Positions 55,449 through 62,803 of a DNA stretch of 64,000 bases are shown piece by piece. The first letter of the stretch is position 1. Every line of letters begins with the position of its first letter. Source of the stretch: Streptomyces sp. CG1 (GTDB lineage: Bacteria; Actinomycetota; Actinomycetes; Streptomycetales; Streptomycetaceae); assembly GCF_041080625.1 (NCBI RefSeq), contig NZ_CP163518.1, positions 7,247,501-7,311,500 of the forward strand, written 5' to 3'. Below the pieces are notes generated by a model, which ran no database searches, had not been told where the DNA came from, and was given only the letters and a program-made list of their open reading frames with translations. Position numbers and translations under genes: made by a program.

Positions 55449-55575
55449 CTATGCCCCAAGGCGCTCCATCAGCCCGGCCGCCAGCGCCGGCACCCCGCGC
55501 TCCTGCCGCAGCCGCCGGTTGAGCCGGACGACGGCACGGCGGAGAGCGGCGGCTTCGTCGGGGCCGAAGGGACGT
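55449..55575 (-). pseudogene. Possible MarR-type regulator remnant
   Basis: On the minus strand a frame ending at TAG 55449 reads DEAAALRRAVVRLNRRLRQE and then RGVPALAAGLMERLGA. This looks like the first helices of a MarR-family regulator, but it stops where the recognition domain should continue and has no clear start. About 40 residues survive. Similarity is by eye only. Confidence 0.3.
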
Positions 55576-55801
55576 ACTGCGCAAGGGGGTTGAGCGATTC
55601 GTCGGCGCGAAGTTCGCGATCCTCGCCGCCGCGCTGTGGCTGCGCCCGCTCAACTACGCCTACCGGGCGGCCGGGGTAACGACCGCCCTGTCCCTGCTCC
55701 TCGGCTACTTCGGCCAGGACGCGGTGAGTCTGCTACCGAGCGCGACCCTGTCCATCACGGCGGCGTGGTGGCTGATGCCGGTTCAGCGCCCGAAGCGGTG
55801 A
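55574..55801 (+). pseudogene. Membrane-protein C-terminal remnant
   Basis: A plus-strand frame of 75 codons, without a start, ends at TGA 55799-55801. It reads VLRKGVERFVGAKFAILAAA, then LWLRPLNYAYRAAGVTTALS and further hydrophobic residues to WWLMPVQRPKR. Two or three membrane helices are evident, with resemblance to the end of fusaric-acid-resistance (FUSC) type exporters. It abuts the MarR-like fragment at about 55574, and its last 19 bases overlap the DUF397 gene. It is probably the relic of a deleted gene. Confidence 0.45.
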
Positions 55802-56028
55802 AGGAAGTTGCTCCAGGTGCCGGGGGAGAGGGTGAGGATGGGGCCGGTGGGGTTCTTGGAGTCGCGGATGTGGATGGCGGCGGGGTGGGTGGCTACCTCG
55901 ACGCAGTTGCCGCCCTCATCGCTGCTGTAGCTGGACTTGCGCCAGGAGCAGGCGACTTCGAGGCAGTCGCCGCCCTGGCTGCCGCTGTAGCTGGACTTGA
56001 ACCATGCGAGTGCTGCTGCGGTTTTCAT
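55783..56028 (-). CDS. DUF397 protein, partner of the XRE regulator
   Basis: An 81-residue protein with two copies of the DUF397 motif: WFKSSYSGSQGGDCLEVA and WRKSSYSSDEGGNCVEVATH, followed by the usual end IHIRDSKNPTGPILTLSPGT. Its ATG overlaps the XRE stop (ATGA). In Streptomyces such proteins sit beside WhiJ-like regulators and antagonise them during development. The first motif copy is shortened, an internal duplication. Confidence 0.92.
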   Translation of the reverse strand: MKTAAALAWFKSSYSGSQGGDCLEVACSWRKSSYSSDEGGNCVEVATHPAAIHIRDSKNPTGPILTLSPGTWSNFLHRFGR

Positions 56029-56846
56029 GACCCTCCTAGCAGTCCTTCCAGCAGGCGCACGCTCTCGTCAGGTGAGAGGGCCTGTGACCGCAGCATTCCA
56101 TACTGGAGGTGATAGTCGCTGACGTCGTCGGGATCATCTACGAGGAAGCTGGCGCGCTGCACCTCGAGGTAGACCAGACGCTCGTACTCGGGTGTCTCCA
56201 GCAGCACCATGGGGCCGTCGAGACAGGCGTGTGGCGTGCGGCTCTCGGGCATGATCTGGAAGCTCATGTGGACGGGCTCGGTGTACTCCAGGATCTGCCG
56301 AATCTGTTCCCGCATGACCTCGGGCCCGCCGACCTCCCGCCGCAGGATGCTCTCCTCCAGGACGAAGTGGCCCACAGGTGGCCGATCCCGTTGCCAGATC
56401 AACTGCCGTTCCATGCGGGCGCTCACCCACTGCTCGGCTGTCTCGCTCCCGAGTGCCGGATAGCGGTAGTCGAACACGGCGCGGCAGTAGTCCCTCGTCT
56501 GGAGGAGCCCCGGAACCACCAGGCCTTGGTACGACAGGATGCTCACGGCCTCCTGCTCGTGATCCACCAGCCCCTGCGCGAACTGAACGATCTTTTCCCG
56601 CACCGGCATCTTCTCCACCAGCACCCCCAACGCCCCGCCCGTATCGAGCAGTTCGTCGAACTGGTCGGCGCGATCCGGCTGAAGTGCCATCCTCCCCTGC
56701 TCGATCGACCGCACCGTGTCGACGGAGAGGCTTGCCAGCTCCGCGAACTGTTCCTGCGTGAGACGGGCCTTCTTCCTGAAGTGCGCCACGAGCGCACCGA
56801 CCGCGTGCCAGGAACCGACCTTCCTGGGCTTCATCGCCACGTGCAT
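56025..56846 (-). CDS. XRE-family regulator with DUF5753 (WhiJ-like)
   Basis: A 273-residue regulator. The N-terminal helix-turn-helix is VGALVAHFRKKARLTQEQFA and SVDTVRSIEQGRMALQPDR. The C-terminal DUF5753 sensor (about 90-270) is typical: LSYQGLVVPGLLQTRDYCRA, and QIMPESRTPHACLDGP. These proteins form a Streptomyces-specific set with DUF397 and an ATPase partner. ATG at 56846 follows AAAGGGA; ATG 56834 (MKPRKV) is an alternative. It is divergent from the ATPase gene. Confidence 0.93.
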   Translation of the reverse strand: MHVAMKPRKVGSWHAVGALVAHFRKKARLTQEQFAELASLSVDTVRSIEQGRMALQPDRADQFDELLDTGGALGVLVEKMPVREKIVQFAQGLVDHEQEAVSILSYQGLVVPGLLQTRDYCRAVFDYRYPALGSETAEQWVSARMERQLIWQRDRPPVGHFVLEESILRREVGGPEVMREQIRQILEYTEPVHMSFQIMPESRTPHACLDGPMVLLETPEYERLVYLEVQRASFLVDDPDDVSDYHLQYGMLRSQALSPDESVRLLEGLLGGS

Positions 56847-56958
56847 GCGTGTCCCTTTCCCCCGGGCGCACCGAAACCGCTCGTAGTGGAGTCGTAGTAA
56901 TCAGAACTACGACTTCACTCACTGAGCCACTGTAGTGACGCACGGTGACACTGGCCCC

Positions 56959-57414
56959 ATGAACGCGGAACCCCAACACCCCCACACCCGCGAGGCGTTC
57001 TACCGCCGTGACCGTAGGTCGGTCCGCCTGGCCAGAGACTTCACGCGCTCGGCGCTGACGGACTGGGATCTCGCCTCACGCTCGGACGACGTACTCCTCT
57101 GCGTCAGCGAACTGGCGACGAACGCGCTGCTCCACGGCGTACCACCGGGCCGGGGCTTCGCTCTCCACCTGGCCCTCCACCTCGATGACGACACCCTGCG
57201 CATCGAAGTCCACGACAGCGGTCCCGGTGAGGTAGGCATCCCGGATGCCGCTCCGGAGTCGGAACACGGCCGGGGTCTGATGCTCGTCGCGGCGCTCGCG
57301 GACAAGTGGGGCGTCGGAGAGCGGAACCCGGGCAAGTTCGTGTGGGCCGAGTTCTCGTGTGACCGTGGGGCCGCCCGCTTCTTGCACGGTGCCGTGCTTC
57401 CGTGGCCCGAGTAG
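56959..57414 (+). CDS. Anti-sigma-type histidine-kinase-like ATPase
   Basis: A 151-residue GHKL ATPase of the RsbW/SpoIIAB type. The N box is VSELATNALLHGVPPG, the G1 box IEVHDSGPG, and a G2-like box GRGLMLVAALADKWGV is present. No kinase or membrane part exists. Such proteins may bind sigma factors or anti-anti-sigma factors. It completes the XRE-DUF397-ATPase triad, transcribed divergently. ATG at 56959 is used; a GTG at 56935 is in frame. A perfect 11-bp hairpin follows. Confidence 0.9.
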   Translation: MNAEPQHPHTREAFYRRDRRSVRLARDFTRSALTDWDLASRSDDVLLCVSELATNALLHGVPPGRGFALHLALHLDDDTLRIEVHDSGPGEVGIPDAAPESEHGRGLMLVAALADKWGVGERNPGKFVWAEFSCDRGAARFLHGAVLPWPE

Positions 57415-57419
57415 GAGGA

Positions 57420-57448
57420 CGGCCCCTCGCTGCGGAGGCGAGGGGCCG
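57420..57448 (+). terminator. Terminator after the ATPase gene
   Basis: CGGCCCCTCGC (57420-57430) pairs perfectly with GCGAGGGGCCG (57438-57448), with a seven-base loop, 5 bases after the stop. Confidence 0.82.
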
Positions 57449-57470
57449 GGCCCGGAGCTGGGGGCGGAGG

Positions 57471-57617
57471 TTACTGGGTGATGAACCAGTAGCCCGCGGG
57501 CTGGTCCCGCTGTTCTGATTCCATCCGGCGACCTGGATGCGGTTGGTGTCGCCCTGGTGTCGTAGAACTCCAGTTGCCGGCCGTTGGTGCCGGCGAAGGC
57601 GGAGCCGGAAGCGCCGC
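57471..57617 (-). pseudogene. Frameshifted C-terminal gene remnant
   Basis: Minus-strand frames read AFAGTNGRQLEFYDT, then in another frame GDTNRIQVAGWNQN, then in the third frame QPAGYWFITQ and TAA at 57471-57473. Together they look like one continuous protein end broken by at least two frameshifts. No start is present; the fragment adjoins the YceI stop. The family is not recognised. Confidence 0.45.
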
Positions 57618-58220
57618 TCACACGTTCTTGATCGCCGAGATGTCGAAGTTCAGCTTGATCTTGTCGGAGACCAGGACGCCGCCGGTCTCCAGCGCCGCGT
57701 TCCAGGTCAGACCCCACTCGGAGCGCAGGATCTCGGTCCTGCCCTCGAATCCGACGCGCTCGTTGCCGAACGGGTCGGTCGCGGCGCCGTTGAACTCGAG
57801 GTCGATGCTGATCGGCTTGGTCACGCCGAGCAGCGAGAGTTCGCCGGTGATGCGGTAGTCGTCGCCGCCCAGGGCCTCCGCCTTGGTGGAACGGAAGGTC
57901 ATGGTCGGGAACTCGTCGATCTTGAAGAAGTCGGACGACTTCAGATGACCGTCCCGGTCCGCGTTGCCCGTGGCGATGCTCTCCATCTTGACGTCGAGCG
58001 TGGCAGTCGACCTGCCGGGGTCCGCCCCGTCCAGGTGCAGCGTGCCCGTGAAGTCGTCGAAGCCGCCCTTGACGTTGGTGACCATGGCGTGCCGGGCGGT
58101 GAAACCGATCGTGGTGTGCGCAGGGTCGATCGTGTAGTCACCGGTCAGCGCGGTCAGGTCGGCGCCGGCCGGCGCGGCGGTGGTCTCGGGGGTGCTGTCC
58201 TTGCGGCTGAAGATGCCCAT
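57618..58220 (-). CDS. YceI-family lipid-binding protein
   Basis: A 200-residue lipocalin-like protein. Family marks are GDYTIDPAHTTIGFTARHAM, VKGGFDDFTGTLHLD, NADRDGHLKSSDFFKIDEFP and the end GVLVSDKIKLNFDISAI. YceI proteins bind isoprenoid quinones or fatty acids. Unlike Gram-negative relatives it lacks a signal peptide (starts MGIFSRKDST), so it is cytoplasmic. ATG at 58220 follows TGGAGC; a longer frame to 58286 adds an unlikely extension. Upstream is a GTTGAACATTAAAC stretch, AT-rich, probably promoter. Confidence 0.92.
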   Translation of the reverse strand: MGIFSRKDSTPETTAAPAGADLTALTGDYTIDPAHTTIGFTARHAMVTNVKGGFDDFTGTLHLDGADPGRSTATLDVKMESIATGNADRDGHLKSSDFFKIDEFPTMTFRSTKAEALGGDDYRITGELSLLGVTKPISIDLEFNGAATDPFGNERVGFEGRTEILRSEWGLTWNAALETGGVLVSDKIKLNFDISAIKNV

Positions 58221-58403
58221 GACGTGCTCCAGGAAAAGTGTCTGTTGAACATTAAACGAACCCGTTGAGTTCGAAGGTAGACCCATTCGGTTCAGTTTTC
58301 AACATCATCCGCTGCGTGTTTTCGACGTCGCAGGGAGTGACGTCGTGCGCCCTTCGCTGCTACAACTGCGGTGGCCGCCGAGCCGGAGGGAGCGAGGAGG
58401 GCG

Positions 58404-60740
58404 ATGACCGGTCCCCTGTGGATGCCCCGGCGGGCTCTGCTGGCCGCCGCTCTCCTCCCTGTCCTGGACTCGGTCCCGGCCCTGGCCCTGGCTCCCGACG
58501 CCCGGGCCGACGGCGGCTCCTGCGACACCCTGCGCCGCCGCTGGCTCGGCATCGCCCTCGGCACGGGCTACGACCCCGGCGTCGAGCCCTACGCCTCCCG
58601 GCTCGCCCAACTCGGCACCCGGGCACGCGAGTTCGCGGCAACCATGGCCCCGGCCGCCGGCTCCCTCTGGCCCGGACACCCCTTCGACCCGCCGTCCGGC
58701 ATCACCTTCAGCTACGACCGCCTGTGGACCCTGGCCCAGGCCTACGTCCAGCCCGCGACCGGCGCCACGGGCGACCCCGCGCTCCTCGCCGCCGTACTGC
58801 GCGGTCTCGACCATCTCTCCGCCACCGTCTACAACCCCTCGACCAGCCGCTACGGCAACTGGTGGGAGTGGCAGATCGGCAGCCCTCGCCTGCTCCTGGA
58901 CATCACCGCCGCCCTGTACGAGTGGCTTGGCGCCGACCGCGTCGACGCCGTGTGCGCGGCCGTGGACCACTTCATCCCGGACGCCCTGCTCACCGACTAC
59001 TCCGGTACCTCGACCGGCGCCAACCGCGTCGACCTGTGCCGCTGCGTCGCCCTGCGCGGCATCCTCGGCCGCGACGCCGGCCGCGTCTCCCTCGCCCGTG
59101 ACGCGCTCTCGCCCGTCTTCCCGTACGTCACCCGGGGTGACGGGCTCTACGCCGACGACTCCTTCGTCCAGCACATCTGGGTCGCCTACTCGGGGACGTA
59201 CGGCCAGGTCCTGCTCGACGGCCTCGGGCGGCTGTTCGCCCTCCTCGCCGGATCGCCGTGGGAGGTCACCGACCCCGCCCGGCAGCACATCCTCGACGCC
59301 GTCGAGCACGCCTTCGCGCCCCTGATCCATGACGGCCTGGTGATGGACTGCGTCAACGGCCGGGCCGTCAGCCGGGGTTACCTCCGCGGCGACGACCTGC
59401 ACCTCATGCGCAGCGACCACTTCCACGGGCAGGCGCTCATCGCCGCGATCGCGCTGCTCGCGGACGGGGCGGGACAGGAGCGGCGGGAGCGGTGGTACGG
59501 GCTGGTGAAGGGATGGATCCAACGGGACGCCGTGACACCTGTACTGACGGCTGGTCAGTTCGGAGTCGCCGATCTCGCGCGACTTCACGCCATCGCCGAC
59601 TCGTCCGTCCCGCCGGCCGCGGAACCCCTCGGCCACCGGCTCTTCCCGGCCATGGACCGCGCCGTCCACCGCGGGCCCCGCTTCACCGCCGCCCTCTCCA
59701 TGGCCAGCGACCGCATCGCCCACTACGAGTGCGGCAACGGCGAGAACCCGCGGGGCTGGCACACCGGATCCGGGATGCTGTACTGGTGGCCGCAGGGCTC
59801 CAGTGACCAGTACACCGACTGGTTCTGGCCGACCGTCGACTGGTACCGGCTGCCCGGCACCACCGTCTCCACCAAGCGGCTCGCCGACCGCGCCGGCGGC
59901 GAGTGGGGCGAGCCGAAGCCGGACGTGCGCTGGGTGGGCGGGGCCACCGATGGCCGGTACGCGGCCGTCGGACAGCATCTGAAAGGCCTCGGCTCCACCC
60001 TGCGGGCCCGCAAGTCCTGGTTCTTCCTCGACGACGCGGTGGTCTGCCTCGGTGCCGGGATCACCTGCGCCGACGGCGTCCCGGTCGAGACGGTCGTCGA
60101 TAACCGCAACCTGGGCGAGAGCGGCACCCGGACCTTCGTACGCGGCCCGAACTGGGCGCACTTGGCGGGCCACGGTGGCTGGATCCTGACGTCCGGAGGC
60201 GAGCTGCACACCCTGCGCGAGAACCGCACCGGCGCCTGGTCCGACATCAACACCGGGGGTACGACCGAGCGGCGCACCCGGCGCTGGCAGACCCTGTGGC
60301 TCGACCACGGCACCGATCCGGACGGCGCCGGCTATGTCTACGTCGTGCTGCCCGGCGCCTCCGCCGCCGAGACCGCCGCCCGCGCCACCGGCCGCCCCTG
60401 GCTGTGGGTCCTCGCCAACGATCCCGTGGCGCAGGCTGTCGCCGTGCCCCGGCTGGGGCTGACCGGGGCGAACTTCTGGCGGGCCGGTACGGTGGGGGAT
60501 CTGGCCGTCTCGGCGGGCGCGAGCGTGCTCGTCGTGTGCCGGGGCCGTACGGCCACCCTCCGGGTGAGCGAGCCGCCCCGAACGGGCGAGCCGCTGGAGA
60601 TCGTCTGGGACCGTCCGGTGCGGGCGGTGACCCGGGCCGGCGACGGCGTGGAGGTTCTGTCCGCGGGCCACTGTCTGAGGCTCCGTGTCACTCCGGGGAT
60701 GGCATGCGCCAGCCACGAATGTGAGGTGGCTCTCAGGTGA
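58404..60740 (+). CDS. Secreted polysaccharide lyase family 8 (hyaluronate lyase type)
   Basis: A 778-residue exported lyase. The N-terminus (MPRRALLAAALLPVLDSVPA) is a signal peptide, possibly Tat-like with its Arg pair. The alpha/alpha toroid carries the catalytic Asn in GNWWEWQIGSPR (about 151), His in DDSFVQHIWVAY (about 255) and Tyr in YSGTYGQVLLDGL. The beta-sandwich domains follow (GSGMLYWWPQGSSDQYTDWF). It breaks hyaluronan, chondroitin or xanthan by beta-elimination; the exact polymer is open. ATG at 58404 has GAGGAGG upstream, a firm start. Confidence 0.93.
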   Translation: MTGPLWMPRRALLAAALLPVLDSVPALALAPDARADGGSCDTLRRRWLGIALGTGYDPGVEPYASRLAQLGTRAREFAATMAPAAGSLWPGHPFDPPSGITFSYDRLWTLAQAYVQPATGATGDPALLAAVLRGLDHLSATVYNPSTSRYGNWWEWQIGSPRLLLDITAALYEWLGADRVDAVCAAVDHFIPDALLTDYSGTSTGANRVDLCRCVALRGILGRDAGRVSLARDALSPVFPYVTRGDGLYADDSFVQHIWVAYSGTYGQVLLDGLGRLFALLAGSPWEVTDPARQHILDAVEHAFAPLIHDGLVMDCVNGRAVSRGYLRGDDLHLMRSDHFHGQALIAAIALLADGAGQERRERWYGLVKGWIQRDAVTPVLTAGQFGVADLARLHAIADSSVPPAAEPLGHRLFPAMDRAVHRGPRFTAALSMASDRIAHYECGNGENPRGWHTGSGMLYWWPQGSSDQYTDWFWPTVDWYRLPGTTVSTKRLADRAGGEWGEPKPDVRWVGGATDGRYAAVGQHLKGLGSTLRARKSWFFLDDAVVCLGAGITCADGVPVETVVDNRNLGESGTRTFVRGPNWAHLAGHGGWILTSGGELHTLRENRTGAWSDINTGGTTERRTRRWQTLWLDHGTDPDGAGYVYVVLPGASAAETAARATGRPWLWVLANDPVAQAVAVPRLGLTGANFWRAGTVGDLAVSAGASVLVVCRGRTATLRVSEPPRTGEPLEIVWDRPVRAVTRAGDGVEVLSAGHCLRLRVTPGMACASHECEVALR

Positions 60741-60894
60741 CGCCTTTGTGGCGCCCCTACAACGCCGACGCCCTCTAAGCAGTCGGAAAGGCTGCACACG
60801 GCCATGGTTCTGTTCACTGGTACCAGGAAAACGGGCCGGAGACTGTACGGAGTCAACGGCTCGCTTTCCTTGGTGTCCTTCGTAAGGTCGCTAC

Positions 60895-62490
60895 ATGACC
60901 GTTTTGGAAGAGACGACGGGTGAGCCGACCGGCGAGCCGACGGACGCGCGCGGACGGGTCGCCGAGCTGCACGACATTCGTGCCCAGGCCGTGGCGGGCC
61001 CGAGCGAGAAGGCGACCGAGGCGCAGCACGCCAAGGGCAAGCTGACCGCGCGGGAGCGGATCGAGCTGCTCCTGGACCCGGGGTCCTTCCAGGAGGTCGA
61101 GCAGCTGCGTCGGCACCGGGCGACCGGTTTCGGCCTGGAGACGAAGAAGCCGTACACCGACGGTGTCATCACCGGCTGGGGCACGGTCGAGGGCCGCACG
61201 GTCTTCGTGTACGCCCATGACTTCCGGATCTTCGGCGGTGCGCTGGGCGAGGCCCACGCCACCAAGATCCACAAGATCATGGACATGGCCATCGCGGCCG
61301 GCGCGCCCCTGGTCTCCCTGAACGACGGCGCGGGCGCCCGTATCCAGGAGGGCGTCTCGGCGCTCGCCGGGTACGGCGGCATCTTCCAGCGCAACACCAA
61401 GGCGTCCGGCGTCATCCCGCAGATCAGCGTGATGCTCGGCCCGTGCGCGGGCGGCGCCGCGTACTCGCCCGCCCTGACGGACTTCGTCTTCATGGTCCGC
61501 GAGACGTCCCAGATGTTCATCACCGGCCCGGACGTGGTCAAGGCGGTCACCGGTGAGGAGATCTCACAGAACGGCCTGGGCGGCGCGGACGTCCACGCCG
61601 AAACCTCCGGCGTCTGCCACTTCGCGTACGACGACGAGGAGACCTGCATCGCCGAGGTGCGCTACCTCCTCTCGCTGCTCCCGCAGAACAACCGCGAGAA
61701 CCCCCCGCGGGTCGAGTGCTCCGACCCGGTCGACCGCCGCGGCGATGTGCTGCTGGACCTGGTCCCGGCGGACGGCAACCGCCCGTACGACATGGCCAAG
61801 GTCATCGAGGAGATCGTCGACGACGGCGAGTACCTGGAGGTCCACGAGCGCTGGGCGCGCAACATCATCTGCGCGCTGGCCCGCCTCGACGGCCAGGTGG
61901 TCGGCATCATCGCCAACCAGCCGCAGGTGCTGGCGGGCGTCCTGGACATCGAGGCATCGGAAAAAGCTGCACGCTTTGTCCAGATGTGTGACGCTTTCAA
62001 TGTCCCGATCGTCACCTTCCTGGACGTACCGGGGTTCCTCCCCGGTGTCGACCAGGAGCACGGCGGAATCATCCGCCACGGCGCGAAGCTGCTGTACGCC
62101 TACTGCAACGCGACCGTGCCGAGGATTTCGCTCATCCTGCGCAAGGCGTACGGAGGTGCCTACATCGTCATGGACTCCCAGTCGATCGGCGCCGACCTCA
62201 CCTACGCCTGGCCGACCAACGAGATCGCGGTGATGGGCGCGGAAGGTGCCGCGAACGTCATCTTCCGCCGCCAGATCGCCGATGCCGAGGACCCCGAGGC
62301 CATGCGGGCGCGCATGGTCAAGGAGTACAAGTCCGAGCTGATGCACCCGTACTACGCGGCCGAACGCGGCTTGGTGGACGACGTCATCGACCCGGCCGAG
62401 ACCCGCGAGGTCCTGGCGAAGTCCCTGGCGATGCTGCAGTCCAAGCACGCCGACCTGCCCTCCCGCAAGCACGGCAACCCCCCGCAGTAA
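60895..62490 (+). CDS. accB: Acyl-CoA carboxylase beta subunit (carboxyltransferase)
   Basis: A 531-residue biotin-dependent carboxyltransferase of the PccB/AccB type. It transfers CO2 from biotin to acetyl- or propionyl-CoA. Acyl-CoA and biotin sites are seen: NDGAGARIQEGVSALAGYGG, LGPCAGGAAYSPALTD and FLDVPGFLPGVDQEHGGIIR, KAYGGAYIVMDSQSIGADL. Asp in the last segment (D of IGADL) is the expected chain-length determinant. It is 58 bases ahead of accE. The symbol follows S. coelicolor usage (AccB), not E. coli. ATG at 60895. Confidence 0.94.
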   Translation: MTVLEETTGEPTGEPTDARGRVAELHDIRAQAVAGPSEKATEAQHAKGKLTARERIELLLDPGSFQEVEQLRRHRATGFGLETKKPYTDGVITGWGTVEGRTVFVYAHDFRIFGGALGEAHATKIHKIMDMAIAAGAPLVSLNDGAGARIQEGVSALAGYGGIFQRNTKASGVIPQISVMLGPCAGGAAYSPALTDFVFMVRETSQMFITGPDVVKAVTGEEISQNGLGGADVHAETSGVCHFAYDDEETCIAEVRYLLSLLPQNNRENPPRVECSDPVDRRGDVLLDLVPADGNRPYDMAKVIEEIVDDGEYLEVHERWARNIICALARLDGQVVGIIANQPQVLAGVLDIEASEKAARFVQMCDAFNVPIVTFLDVPGFLPGVDQEHGGIIRHGAKLLYAYCNATVPRISLILRKAYGGAYIVMDSQSIGADLTYAWPTNEIAVMGAEGAANVIFRRQIADAEDPEAMRARMVKEYKSELMHPYYAAERGLVDDVIDPAETREVLAKSLAMLQSKHADLPSRKHGNPPQ

Positions 62491-62547
62491 CCGGGCTGAC
62501 CATCCGCGGCAACCCCGCGGACCTCTCTCTCACGGAGACTGACACCC

Positions 62548-62742
62548 ATGAGCACTCCTGACATCCGCGTCGAGAAGGGCCACGCCGAGCCCGAGGAAGT
62601 CGCCGCCATCACGGCCGTCCTCCTGGCCCGCGCGGCCGCCCAGTCCGAGCCCTCGACCCAGACCCACCGCGGCCGCGCCAAGGCCGGCTGGCGCCGGCTG
62701 GAGCGCGAGGGCGGTTTCCGCGCGCCGCACAGCTGGCACTGA
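62548..62742 (+). CDS. accE: Acyl-CoA carboxylase epsilon subunit
   Basis: A 64-residue protein starting MSTPDIRVEKGHAEPEEVAA and ending GRAKAGWRRLEREGGF plus a short tail, the typical small epsilon subunit of actinobacterial acyl-CoA carboxylases. It binds the beta subunit and raises activity. ATG at 62548 follows CACGGAGAC. It is co-transcribed with accB. The biotinylated alpha subunit (AccA) is not in the window. Confidence 0.92.
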   Translation: MSTPDIRVEKGHAEPEEVAAITAVLLARAAAQSEPSTQTHRGRAKAGWRRLEREGGFRAPHSWH

Positions 62743-62763
62743 GTCTTGCATTGCTTGACCGCG

Positions 62764-62793
62764 GCCCCGCTTCTCCTTTCGGGAGGGCGGGGC
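62764..62793 (+). terminator. Bidirectional terminator after accE
   Basis: GCCCCGC (62764-62770) pairs with GCGGGGC (62787-62793) with further partial pairing inside (CTCC/GGGAG). It lies between accE and the convergent NACHT-type gene. Confidence 0.65.
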
Positions 62794-62803
62794 TGTGGTG
62801 TGT

